From JAIEOG01 sp964519985 (GTDB taxonomy: Bacteria > Bdellovibrionota > FAC87 > UBA2466): 64,000 nt of DNA. How positions within the stretch are numbered: the first letter of the stretch is position 1; each line of letters starts with the position of its first letter. Below are positions 7,623-15,969 of the stretch, piece after piece. The stretch is from the NCBI GenBank assembly GCA_964519985.1, contig CAZFMF010000007.1, forward strand, positions 1 through 64,000. The letters are read 5' to 3'. Both the position numbers and the translations under genes were made by a program. Under the pieces are notes generated by a model. That model saw only the letters and a program-made list of their open reading frames with translations. It was not told the origin of the DNA and did no database searches.

Positions 7623-9455
7623 ATGAAAAAGGCATTCATTGCAATTGGTTTGTTGGTTTGCTTGGTCGCGCGGGGAGCGGCCACGATTGATAATATGGAC
7701 GAGTTGCGAAGGGCCTACGACCTCGCGGCCTACGACCGCGTGCCGATGGACGCGGTAAAGGTGGCGGTGCTGGATACCGGCTTTGCCGGCTTGGTCAGAG
7801 AAGATGGCTCGCTGGAACCAGGTTTTTTGCCGCCCAGTGCGACGGCCGTTATCGACTATAAAAACATCTATCCAGGTCAGTGCGGCAACGATGAGGCGCT
7901 GGACCCAAATGTGAGCCACGGCGCGGTGATGGCCCAAACAGCTTGGGCGATGACCGGCAACAATCCGACCGGCCCGGAGTTTTTTCTCCTCAATGCCAAT
8001 GGCAAAGAGAACTTCGCCTGTGCCGTGAAATACGCGCGCGATATGCAAGTCGACATCATCGGCTTCTCGCACAATTTCCCGCACGGAAAATTCAACGGCG
8101 AGGGCGATATCAATGACATCGTGAACTCCGCCACCGGCGATGGCATCCTTTGGTTTAACTCGGCCGGAAATTACGCGGGCCGCGTCTACAACGGTCCCAT
8201 CGAAGACAAGACTTTCCACATTCGCAGCAATCTTAGCGACAATCCCGTCACCCTCTCGTTGGCGTGGACAGCCCCCACGGGGACCGACAAGGACTTGGAC
8301 TTCGAAGTGAAGGACCCCAGTGGAAATGTGATTTCCGTGCAAAACTATAAGCAGGTGGTTCAGCTCACACCCGAGACGGAAGAGAAGGTGGCTCCGGCGG
8401 CCGGTCCGACGGAAACTCGGTACCCCTTTGAGGAAGTGACCCTTTCCTTCGACCGCACGGATTTGAACGATTCTAAGGACACCTACACGGTGCGCGTAAC
8501 CAAGCGCGGAGGACAATTCAATGCATCGGATTCGATGCGCCTCACCGTTTTGTCGCCCGCCAATCAAAAGCCGGTCGGCACGTCGGACGGACGTATGTTG
8601 CTACCCATCGAACTCGTGGAAGCGACCAATAGTAAGGAAATCATGGTTCCGGGAGATAACCCGAATGTCATCACCGTGGGAGATCTTGAGCCGTGGAGTG
8701 CTCGCGGCCCGACTCTGGATGGCCGGGCGAAGCCGGAAATTCTAATGGCCAAATCGACGGTGCAATTGAGCAGCGGGCGCGAAGAAGCCGGTACGTCCCA
8801 CGCAAACTTTATGATGGTGGGGATCGCGGCCCAGCTTGTGGCCCAAGCCCAAACGTTGCCGCGAAAACCAAAGATCTTGCGCGCCGATATCATTCGTTTC
8901 GTCCAATCGAGCCGAACCCCGGATTCGGTGGTGCGATACCCGGCCGAAGGAAGCCTCCCGTCCGATGCACGCGAGTGCAATCCAGATACCTTCGATCTGA
9001 ATTACCCGTTCGCTAAGCCGATGTTGGAAGCGCTGGCGAAGATGTCTCCGAAAGAACCCGTGCGCACCTTCCAGCGAGACGATGGATCGTTTATCCTGGG
9101 CATCAATTCGTCGCCATCGAGCATCGGTGGACTGTGGCGCTCGTTCACGAATCCCCAACTGCTTCAGAGCATCGCGAATAACCCGGATCAGTTCGAGTAC
9201 TACCTCTCGATGCGCAATGATCCTGACGACGCATCGAAGTACCGCGGCTATACGGCCGTGCGCGCGAAAGCGGAGTACACGAACCAGCAACTCCGGGAGA
9301 AGTTTCCTTGGGAAGGTTTGTTGGATTTCAAAAAGTCGGACTTTGTCGAATTGCGACGCGTGCAATTTACCGAGCGGCGCATCCCGGGCCGCAAAGTCGC
9401 CGGTCTTTGGAAAACGCCTTCGATTGCGGAGCTGAAGCGGGTGTTGTCGGAGTAG
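7623..9455 (+). CDS. exported subtilisin-family (S8) serine protease
   Basis: The 610-residue product begins with a signal peptide (MKKAFIAIGLLVCLVARGAA). All S8 catalytic elements are visible: Asp51 in VAVLDTGF, His99 in NVSHGAVMA, the oxyanion Asn183 in NSAGNYAG, and Ser392 in GTSHANFMM. Between Asn and Ser lies an insert of about 170 residues (200-350) that looks like a beta-rich P/PKD-like domain. There is no long propeptide between the signal and the Asp. The last 200 residues show no known motif. It probably acts in the periplasm or outside the cell; substrate unknown. The ATG lies shortly after a GGTGGAG site and downstream of the terminator of the Gly/Tyr-rich gene. Confidence 0.9.
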   Translation: MKKAFIAIGLLVCLVARGAATIDNMDELRRAYDLAAYDRVPMDAVKVAVLDTGFAGLVREDGSLEPGFLPPSATAVIDYKNIYPGQCGNDEALDPNVSHGAVMAQTAWAMTGNNPTGPEFFLLNANGKENFACAVKYARDMQVDIIGFSHNFPHGKFNGEGDINDIVNSATGDGILWFNSAGNYAGRVYNGPIEDKTFHIRSNLSDNPVTLSLAWTAPTGTDKDLDFEVKDPSGNVISVQNYKQVVQLTPETEEKVAPAAGPTETRYPFEEVTLSFDRTDLNDSKDTYTVRVTKRGGQFNASDSMRLTVLSPANQKPVGTSDGRMLLPIELVEATNSKEIMVPGDNPNVITVGDLEPWSARGPTLDGRAKPEILMAKSTVQLSSGREEAGTSHANFMMVGIAAQLVAQAQTLPRKPKILRADIIRFVQSSRTPDSVVRYPAEGSLPSDARECNPDTFDLNYPFAKPMLEALAKMSPKEPVRTFQRDDGSFILGINSSPSSIGGLWRSFTNPQLLQSIANNPDQFEYYLSMRNDPDDASKYRGYTAVRAKAEYTNQQLREKFPWEGLLDFKKSDFVELRRVQFTERRIPGRKVAGLWKTPSIAELKRVLSE

Positions 9456-9467
9456 TGTCATTGCCCT

Positions 9468-9571
9468 GTCATTGCGAGGCCCAAGGGGCCGAAGCAAACC
9501 CGCATCGCTTAGGCGATGCGAGATTGCTTCGTCGCTTCGCTCCTCGCAATGACGGAGCTGCTCGCAATGAC
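9468..9571. repeat. palindromic dispersed repeat element (REP/MITE-like)
   Basis: GTCATTGCGAGG at 9468-9479 is matched by its exact inverse CCTCGCAATGAC at 9542-9553. Between them lie GCCGAAGCAA / AGATTGCTTCG and an internal hairpin CGCATCGC-TTAG-GCGATGCG (9501-9520). An extra half end (GCTCGCAATGAC) follows at about 9560-9571 and reaches the stop codon of the YceI gene. The same ends are seen at 18-49 and 46936-46962. It has no coding capacity. Confidence 0.8.
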
Positions 9572-10167
9572 TAAGATTTGGCTTTGATTTCGACTTCGAT
9601 GTCGAAGCCGTCTTTGATCAGCTTATCCCCGAGATTCGGAATAAACCTTCCCGAGCGGTACTTGATGTCCCAGTTGGTGCGATCCAGCGTCACCTTACCG
9701 GTGGCGGTTAGCGCTTTGCCCGATTTTGTGATTTTCAAAGGAATGGTCACTTGGTTTGCCTTCCCCTTAAAGGTCATCGGCCCCTTCGCTTCGAAAACGC
9801 CGTCCGCGCGCTTGGTGACGCTGGCGACGACGAATTTCCCTTCCGGGTGCTTTTCGGCCGAGAAGAAATCATCCGACTTCAGGTGCTCGGTGAGATCGCC
9901 ATTGAGCTTAGCGTCGGTCAGATCCAGAACCTTGATCGAGGCCATATCGACGGTGAACTCACCGTTCTTCAACGCGTCGCCTTCCATCGTCAGCTGGCCA
10001 CCCTTCACCGCGATCGTGCCGTTGTGCTGGCCGCCGATCTTCCGGCCCACCCAGGCCACCTTGCTGGCGCCGGGATCCACTTTGAACGTTTCGGTTTTGG
10101 CCGCCTCTTTGGCGAACCCGGATGGGCCGAGTGCCACCGCCGCCGCCATTAGAATCAGTTTTTTCAT
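9571..10167 (-). CDS. YceI family protein
   Basis: The 198-residue product has a signal peptide (MKKLILMAAAVALG...FAKEA) and the whole YceI beta-barrel pattern: FKVDPGASKVAWVGRK at the start, then FTVDMASIKVLDL, FSAEKHPEGKF, GPMTFKGKANQVTIPL and the C-terminal LDRTNWDIKYRSG...DGFDIEVEIKAK. YceI proteins are periplasmic and bind long isoprenoid or lipid chains. The start at 10167 has AAGGAG just upstream and opens directly at the signal peptide. It lies 22 bp downstream of the glycosyltransferase gene on the same strand and may be co-transcribed. Confidence 0.93.
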   Translation of the reverse strand: MKKLILMAAAVALGPSGFAKEAAKTETFKVDPGASKVAWVGRKIGGQHNGTIAVKGGQLTMEGDALKNGEFTVDMASIKVLDLTDAKLNGDLTEHLKSDDFFSAEKHPEGKFVVASVTKRADGVFEAKGPMTFKGKANQVTIPLKITKSGKALTATGKVTLDRTNWDIKYRSGRFIPNLGDKLIKDGFDIEVEIKAKS

Positions 10168-10189
10168 TATGAGTCTCCTTGGTTGCATT

Positions 10190-11611
10190 TCAGCTGAGTA
10201 GTTTCTCAGGGTGAAAAATCGCGGTGCGCTGCAGCTGCACCCAGAAAGCATTTTCCGCGTCGACCGGGCAATCCACCGCGTGGCCGTGCCGCAATCTTCG
10301 GTAGCCGGCGTGAAAACGATCGAGGGCCCCGAGCACCCAACGGCCGCCCGGCGAAGTCGCCCGCTCGGCCCATTCGGGGGTGAGCTCGGCCACCGTCCAT
10401 TTCAGTCGCTCCTTAGCCAGATGGCGCAAGCGCAACGCTTGATCGAGTGCGGGCCAGTGTCGGCGTTGTTGCTCGAGCGTGTTGCGAAACAACGCCAAGC
10501 TCTCATTGGGCTCATCGATAATCGAAAAAAGTGCCACCAGCTGGTCCCACGCATACTTGCGCTCAAAAAGGCCATCTTCGTCGGGTCCGGCGGCATGAAA
10601 ACTTCCTACCGCCTTTTCCCCAAAGACGACCGGGTGCTCCGGACGTGACGTCACGGAGAGCGTTTTTCGATTCCAAGCCGCGATGTTTTCGTCGTAGTCG
10701 CGGTAGAGCTGAATGCCGTCAAAGTAGAGATTGGCCTGATCGATGAACCCCTGATCCACAAAGCGGCCATTGCCGGCATCGAGTTCACACGACACCCAGC
10801 AGGCTTGGCTCCACCACGATAGGAATGCTTCCGATCCTTTGCGAGCGCCCACCATCCCAGAGTTAATCGCCCCGTGCAGGCGCGCCCAGCTGAACCGATC
10901 GCTCCATTGCGGGAAGAGCAGCGTATGGCCATTGCCGAAGCAGGCATTCAAGCGGGCGGGCGAACGGTAGAAGTACAGATCGAGATCTAAGAGGAAGATG
11001 GCATCCGCCTCGCTGCGGCGCCGCGCTTCCAAGAGCACCCGGGGCTTGGAGGAAAAAGCCTGCAGCGAAATGGATCGGCCCGCGACCCGGTGACTCTGCC
11101 CCTCTCCCCAGATTTCTTTCAGCGAATAAAAGCGGATATCGAGATCGGGAAATTGGGCGCGCACCAGAGGTTCTACCGCGGGCTGAATCGCCAAGAGATG
11201 GATCTCTAATTTGCCGGCATGCACCGCCCGTAAGTTTTCCACCAACGCGAAGAAGAAGGGAACGTATTGGATATCGGCGACGCAACAAAAGGCGAAGGTC
11301 TCCCCTTCCCCTTCGGTCGGGCCTTCCGCCGGTTTTGCCCGCAAGGCCAGCGAGCGAGCGATGGCTTCCGGGTTGGGGCTCTCTACCCGCTCCGCCCGGG
11401 CCAGGATCGTATCGTGAAAGACCGGGTCCTTCGGTGCGATCCAGCTCCAGGCGCCGGGCGTCGCAAGGGCTAGGTCCGCGTCGCTGCGCCCCAAGATCAA
11501 AACGGGCCCTTCCTTCCGCAACGACTCCAGCCATTCGCGATCGCGACAGAGCTCGCCCCCCGGAATATAGACGGTTAAAGGCTTGCGCGGTCGAATGCCA
11601 GGAAGACTCAT
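10190..11611 (-). CDS. GT-A type glycosyltransferase-like protein
   Basis: The 473-residue product has no signal peptide. FCCVADIQYVPFFFALVENL (about 108-127) looks like the first Rossmann strand and helix of nucleotide-sugar transferases. FLLDLDLYFYR (207-216) provides a D-x-D metal and sugar-nucleotide motif, and NSGMVGARKGSEAFLSWW followed by FVDQGFID (284-291) matches the acceptor region of hexosyltransferases of the nucleotide-diphospho-sugar family. The donor and acceptor are unknown. Its start overlaps the end of the TMTC-like gene by 4 bp (ATGA), so the two are translationally coupled and probably work in one glycan pathway. Confidence 0.8.
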   Translation of the reverse strand: MSLPGIRPRKPLTVYIPGGELCRDREWLESLRKEGPVLILGRSDADLALATPGAWSWIAPKDPVFHDTILARAERVESPNPEAIARSLALRAKPAEGPTEGEGETFAFCCVADIQYVPFFFALVENLRAVHAGKLEIHLLAIQPAVEPLVRAQFPDLDIRFYSLKEIWGEGQSHRVAGRSISLQAFSSKPRVLLEARRRSEADAIFLLDLDLYFYRSPARLNACFGNGHTLLFPQWSDRFSWARLHGAINSGMVGARKGSEAFLSWWSQACWVSCELDAGNGRFVDQGFIDQANLYFDGIQLYRDYDENIAAWNRKTLSVTSRPEHPVVFGEKAVGSFHAAGPDEDGLFERKYAWDQLVALFSIIDEPNESLALFRNTLEQQRRHWPALDQALRLRHLAKERLKWTVAELTPEWAERATSPGGRWVLGALDRFHAGYRRLRHGHAVDCPVDAENAFWVQLQRTAIFHPEKLLS

Positions 11612-13290
11612 TTCCCACCCCCGGGTTTGGATGCCGTCGCCCGATCCGCGGTCGCCCCGGCCAAGGCTTGCTTGGCCACTTCCGACGTCGGGTCCAGCTT
11701 CAAAGTCATTTCAAATTCGGCCCGGGCTTCGGCCGGCATCCCGGCCTGGGTGTACGCCACCCCGAGGTTTTGGTGGGTTGCCGCATCCTCTGGTTTCAAC
11801 GCCACCGCTTGGCGGAACGCCGCCACCGCCGCCGGGTACTGCTTCACCTTCAAAAAGAGCGCCCCCAGATTGGTGACCGGCTCCGCGTTTACGTTCAAGT
11901 CGGCACCAGCTTTGAAATACTCGTATGCTTTTTGCAAATTCCCCGTATCGCGCGCACGCTGACCCAATAGATTGTAGGCGTACCAACTCTGAGGGTAGTA
12001 GCGGACATTGTGTTCAAAGAGCGTCATCGTGTCTTTCCAGTTCGGGACGTGCCGCGCGGTGATGACGGCACAAACCAAAACCGCGATTCCCACTACCCCG
12101 ATCACTCTCGCATTGGGTGCGCGGTCAACCATCGCGGCGACCGCAATCGCCACCCCCAACATCGAGAGGTAAAAGTAGCGATCGGCCACCGAGGAGATGA
12201 ACTGGAAGATGAACGGCTTGATCCCAGAGACCGGCGCGATACCTAAAAGCGCAATCAAAAAGGCAATCCCCAACCAACGAAAACCCGACCGACGCGCATG
12301 CCAGGCGAGTCCCGCTGCCAGCAGAAGCGGGATGGCGACGCGCAAAACCAACCAGGGGGACGCGAGCGCCTTGTGCGGCTCGTGGCCGTTATCGAAGATC
12401 AAAGGCCAGGGGAAGAAGATGCGCGAGAGGTAATGGAACGACGAATCCAGGGCGATGAGCGGTTGCGTCCAAACCGGGGGCGGGACATGAGACAAGCGTT
12501 CGCCGCTCTGGAGTACCGCCGCGATGACACTGAACACTCCGGCCACGACGAAAAAGGGAAAGAGCACGGCCAGCAGCCGACGCCAAACGAACGGTTTGCG
12601 AAGTACCACCAGCACTCCGAGCATCAGGGGCAGGGGCATCACTGTGGCCTTGGACAACATGGCGAGCAAGAAACTAAAGAGGGAGGTCCCATAGAAAGCC
12701 ATCGGGTGGTTCAGTAACTCTGGTTCCCGTTCCCGCGATCGATCCCACCACCCTTTTTTCTTAGAGCCCGTCCAAACCGCGTACGCATCGAAACGCAGGA
12801 AGAAATAGATCGCGATAAGCGAGAATAATCCCGCGAGGACATCACGCAATCCCGAGACCCAAAGCACCGATTCGGCTTGAACGGGATGCACGGCAAAGAG
12901 CGCCGCACCAAAAAAAGGCGCCCAGGCATTCTGGAACAGAAGGCCCAAGATCAGATAGACCGTGATTGCGGCCGCGAAATGCACGAGTGCGTTGGTCCAG
13001 TGAAAGACGGCGGCGTCCAATGAAACGCGACCGCGATCGTCGGTGTGCCGGGCCACGGCCGTCTCCGCCGCCCAGATCGTCAATGGGATCGGCACGTAGA
13101 GATTCAAATAGGGTTGCGTCCAAAGCTTGCCAACGTTGGCGGTATTGAAAGCGGAGAAATTGGGATTGCCGTGGATATAGCGCACATCGTCGACAAAAAG
13201 GAAATCGAGCTGACCCACCCGCCAAAAAACTCCCAGCAGAAGGGCCAGGAGCAAACCGATCTTAGCTATAGGTAGCGCGCGTGCCGACAC
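11608..13290 (-). CDS. TMTC-like multi-pass glycosyltransferase with C-terminal TPRs
   Basis: The 560-residue product starts at a GTG. It has about 10-11 membrane segments in residues 8-430, an acidic pair in the first outer loop (FVDDVRYI, 33-37), and the conserved block HPVQAESVLWVSGLRDVLAG (134-152) typical of TMTC/PMT-like GT-C proteins. The C-terminal part (about 440-545) carries three TPR-like repeats (SWYAYNLLGQRARDTGNLQKAYEYF; VTNLGALFLKVKQYPAAVAAF; THQNLGVAYTQAGMPAEARAEF). GT-C enzymes use lipid-phosphate sugars at the outer face of the inner membrane. Protein O-glycosylation is a family-based inference. Confidence 0.85.
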   Translation of the reverse strand: MSARALPIAKIGLLLALLLGVFWRVGQLDFLFVDDVRYIHGNPNFSAFNTANVGKLWTQPYLNLYVPIPLTIWAAETAVARHTDDRGRVSLDAAVFHWTNALVHFAAAITVYLILGLLFQNAWAPFFGAALFAVHPVQAESVLWVSGLRDVLAGLFSLIAIYFFLRFDAYAVWTGSKKKGWWDRSREREPELLNHPMAFYGTSLFSFLLAMLSKATVMPLPLMLGVLVVLRKPFVWRRLLAVLFPFFVVAGVFSVIAAVLQSGERLSHVPPPVWTQPLIALDSSFHYLSRIFFPWPLIFDNGHEPHKALASPWLVLRVAIPLLLAAGLAWHARRSGFRWLGIAFLIALLGIAPVSGIKPFIFQFISSVADRYFYLSMLGVAIAVAAMVDRAPNARVIGVVGIAVLVCAVITARHVPNWKDTMTLFEHNVRYYPQSWYAYNLLGQRARDTGNLQKAYEYFKAGADLNVNAEPVTNLGALFLKVKQYPAAVAAFRQAVALKPEDAATHQNLGVAYTQAGMPAEARAEFEMTLKLDPTSEVAKQALAGATADRATASKPGGGK

Positions 13291-13331
13291 CCATTTCCCC
13301 CGATTGCGCAGTGAGTACGGAGTTTAGTGCG

Positions 13332-14306
13332 TTATTTGCCTTCCGGCAAATAGAGGTAGTCGGCGCAGGTGCGTTGCTTTTCGACCAACGACTGGCCCTC
13401 ATCGGGCTGCGGCATTCCGTTGAGCCATTTCAACAGGGCGGTGGCTCGCCGTTCGATGCGCTCGCTGTCCGTTTCAAAGCGATCCGGATCTTTCTCAAAG
13501 TAATAGGTCAAATGCGTCCAGGGCGCTAACCCTTCCTGCCGAAACGCGGTGTAGTTCGCATCCCGCTTTCCCGCCCCCGAGATGAGACTTGCCTCCAATA
13601 GGCGATCATATTCCTCAACATCCGGCGCGGCGCGTACCCACTCCACGGGCACCAGATAAATCCGCGCCAAGCGAATGGCCGGATCCACGAGGTCGCGCTT
13701 TTCCATCACAAAGTACGCAGGGCCCATCCGAGCGATGCGTTTCCCCAGGACTACGATCGGGGTCGCATCCCACTCTTTGACCACGGAACCGAGGAGAAGC
13801 TGCTGGTCCATTAGGGGCAGTCCTAACGGATCGCCCACCGCGGGCAAATGCACCCGGGAAAGGGGCACCACCGTACGGATCACCGGATACTGCCGCGAAA
13901 TGCCAATCGCCCGAGTCAGGTCCGAATACTGAAGTTGCAAACCGACTTGGATGCGGTCGTTTTCGCTTAAGACGGCAATTTTGCCCGGGATGGCGTTCAT
14001 CCACCCCCCGTTGGGCAGCTCAATCGCCACGCGTCCTCGCACGAGGTGGGCTTGGGCGGTGAGAACATCGAGCGCATTTACCGTCGCATGGCGGGTTTGC
14101 TTGGCTCCCGAATCGAGCAAGGTGACATCATAGCGAACCGCGGCGTCATTGCCCGCGGCGAGGTCGATTAGCGCCGGGACGTCGAAGAAATAGCGTTGTC
14201 CGTCCGCTTGTTCCCAAAAGCTGTGAAAACTTCCCGTGAAAGTCTCCACCGCGTGCGCACAAACACTGAGCCAGGCGCCGAAAAAAAGTAAAGAAAGACC
14301 CCTCAA
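13332..14306 (-). CDS. exported protein of unknown function
   Basis: The 324-residue product starts with TTG after AAGGGG and has a signal peptide (MRGLSLLFFGAWLSVCAHA). The mature part is mixed alpha/beta with a mid region VVLGKRIARMGPAYFVMEKRDLV and a C-terminal helix followed by CADYLYLPEGK. No family is recognised. It lies 41 bp upstream of the TMTC-like gene on the same strand and so may be the first gene of that transcript. Confidence 0.7.
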   Translation of the reverse strand: MRGLSLLFFGAWLSVCAHAVETFTGSFHSFWEQADGQRYFFDVPALIDLAAGNDAAVRYDVTLLDSGAKQTRHATVNALDVLTAQAHLVRGRVAIELPNGGWMNAIPGKIAVLSENDRIQVGLQLQYSDLTRAIGISRQYPVIRTVVPLSRVHLPAVGDPLGLPLMDQQLLLGSVVKEWDATPIVVLGKRIARMGPAYFVMEKRDLVDPAIRLARIYLVPVEWVRAAPDVEEYDRLLEASLISGAGKRDANYTAFRQEGLAPWTHLTYYFEKDPDRFETDSERIERRATALLKWLNGMPQPDEGQSLVEKQRTCADYLYLPEGK

Positions 14307-14375
14307 TCCAACCCCTTTATGCAGGCTTACAGGAAACGATGGGGGGACCGGGTGGTCAATCGAAAAATGCGTGGT

Positions 14376-14690
14376 CTAGAGGAGGTTGTGAAAAGCGATC
14401 AAGACATTGGCGAGGCCGACCACCGCCGCGATGGCGGTCAAAAAAAGCCAAGCGGTGTCGCGACGGCGCGCCGCCACCGACGTTTCTTCAACGTCGACGA
14501 GGCCCTCGATATGCCGTTTCAATTCCGCCGACTCGTAAGAGGCTTCGACGATTCCATCCATATTATCGCGGGTGCGGAGGTCCTGTTTGAGATATTCGAT
14601 TTCGCGCACCGAATGGCGGTATTCCTCAATCAACGGCCCGATTTCGGGGTGACAGTCGTATTTATCCCAATGGGGGTTCAATGCTGGCAT
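14376..14690 (-). CDS. small protein with a C-terminal membrane anchor
   Basis: The product is 104 residues from the ATG at 14690, which follows a GGAGGAGGCGAGG site; an in-frame TTG at 14705 is less likely. Residues 1-70 are charged and helical, probably a coiled coil (HSVREIEYLKQDLRTRDNMD), and residues of about 80-100 form one membrane helix (AWLFLTAIAAVVGLANVLIA) near the end, a tail-anchored layout. Function unknown. Confidence 0.65.
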   Translation of the reverse strand: MPALNPHWDKYDCHPEIGPLIEEYRHSVREIEYLKQDLRTRDNMDGIVEASYESAELKRHIEGLVDVEETSVAARRRDTAWLFLTAIAAVVGLANVLIAFHNLL

Positions 14691-14840
14691 CCTCGCCTCC
14701 TCCAAAACCCTTAATTTGCAAGGGTAAGACCAGGACAGCTAGGCTGGAAACGACCTCCCGCCCGGCCGCCGGAGACCGCTTCCGCCGTCTCCGGACGAAA
14801 TCTGGCACCTCCTCCGGGCTCGGGGTATCCTAAGCTTTCT

Positions 14841-15641
14841 ATGCAAAAACACCTTGTGGTTGGGATGGTCGCACTCTCGGCGGTGGCTTGCCAAAGCACC
14901 ATCTTAAACAAGGCGAAGCTCCAGGCCATTCAAGGCATTGCGGTGGCGAGCCTTTACGCCGTGGAGCGCATTCCCGAGGTCCGGGGTCAGGGCGTCCTAC
15001 GCAAGTTGGACCGTGAAGCGCGGCTCCAAATTGCCGGCGACGCGTTGGTGTCCTACCAAGACGCCTTTGAAACCTTGGGCTGGGAAGTCGTTCCCACCGA
15101 GGAAGTCATCGCGGCCCAGGCGTACAAGGGATTCCAACGCCCCAAGAACGCACCCCTCGTCCAGGGCGCCGCGGCCAGTGCGTTCCAGCAACGCTTCTTT
15201 CTGCCGAATGACATGGTTCCACTTTGGTTAGGAGATGTGGAAAAGCGGTCCGGGCGCCGGCTCGCGCGAAGCGATAAAGACAGCCTGATCGATCTCCTCA
15301 AGGAACTCCACACCCACGCCGCGGCGTTAGTCCAAATCAAATACTGCTTTCGCACCTTTGAACGGGAACGGATCGAACGGACGGTGGTCACCGCCACCTC
15401 GGCCTTACAGCTGGTTGATTCTAAGGGCGAAGTGCTTTACATGACTGCGGAACTCGAGGGTTGCGGCGGGGCCACGCGGAGTGAATCGCGCGCATCAATG
15501 GAGATCGTGGGACAAGATTGGACCTTCGATCCGTTGAAGCGTGACGCGTTCCGACAGCTTTTCCAAGAAGCGTCCGAAGCGGAAGCCGAACGGCTAATCA
15601 GTTCTCTGCCGGTCACGCCGAAACCAAAAAGGAGAGGATGA
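14841..15641 (+). CDS. putative lipoprotein of unknown function
   Basis: The 266-residue product has a lipoprotein signal with lipobox SAVAC (Cys at residue 17). The mature part is alpha/beta with LGWEVVPTEEVIAAQAYKGF and a later beta-rich half (VVTATSALQLVDSKGEVLYMTAEL). That order of elements is like periplasmic DUF-type lipoproteins that end in a stress-response or transport role, but I do not recognise the family. The next small gene overlaps its stop by 4 bp, so the two form an operon. Confidence 0.75.
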   Translation: MQKHLVVGMVALSAVACQSTILNKAKLQAIQGIAVASLYAVERIPEVRGQGVLRKLDREARLQIAGDALVSYQDAFETLGWEVVPTEEVIAAQAYKGFQRPKNAPLVQGAAASAFQQRFFLPNDMVPLWLGDVEKRSGRRLARSDKDSLIDLLKELHTHAAALVQIKYCFRTFERERIERTVVTATSALQLVDSKGEVLYMTAELEGCGGATRSESRASMEIVGQDWTFDPLKRDAFRQLFQEASEAEAERLISSLPVTPKPKRRG

Positions 15642-15892
15642 TGAAACTTTTTTTGGCTTTCGCTCTAGCCGTAACTGCCGGGATGGCTCGGGCCGACGTG
15701 GACTGTAAGGAAAAACGTAAGGCGATGCATACCCAGCGGCAAGAACACCGCAATTGCAATAAGGCCTGGCAAGACAGTATGCGCGGCAACGCGGCGGATC
15801 CCAGCGATGATTGCGTAGCGAAACAAACGGCTTTCGTGGAAGCCATGAAGGCTTACAAGGCGTGTCGGCGAGAATCGAAGATTGCAAAATAG
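15638..15892 (+). CDS. small secreted Cys-containing protein
   Basis: The 84-residue product has a signal peptide (MMKLFLAFALAVTAGMARA). The mature part of about 65 residues is helical and charged, with four Cys (DCKEK, NCNKAW, DDCVAK, KACRR) spaced as in a disulfide-linked helical hairpin. AAAGGAGAGG precedes the ATG, and it overlaps the upstream lipoprotein gene by 4 bp. Periplasmic location is inferred; function is unknown. Confidence 0.72.
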   Translation: MMKLFLAFALAVTAGMARADVDCKEKRKAMHTQRQEHRNCNKAWQDSMRGNAADPSDDCVAKQTAFVEAMKAYKACRRESKIAK

Positions 15893-15908
15893 TCGGGGAG
15901 CCCACGCT

Positions 15909-15939
15909 GTCTTAAAAAGTGCGTGGCACCTTTTAAGAC
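15909..15939. terminator. long hairpin between convergent genes
   Basis: GTCTTAAAA-A-GTGC pairs with GCAC-C-TTTTAAGAC over a 3-nt loop. It is symmetrical and lies between genes ending at 15892 (plus) and 15970 (minus). A T run follows only after about 20 nt, so it is a weak fit to a classical terminator. Confidence 0.5.
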
Positions 15940-15969
15940 GTCTAAGGGCCCCCCTTCCATTTTTTTCGA

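Noticed and set aside
7572..8567. 331-codon minus-strand frame
   Set aside because: It lies antisense to the subtilase, whose catalytic residues are all in the plus-strand frame.
9468..9571. Possible CRISPR-like repeat cluster
   Set aside because: The units are inverted halves of one palindrome without regular spacers; no array was seen anywhere in the window.
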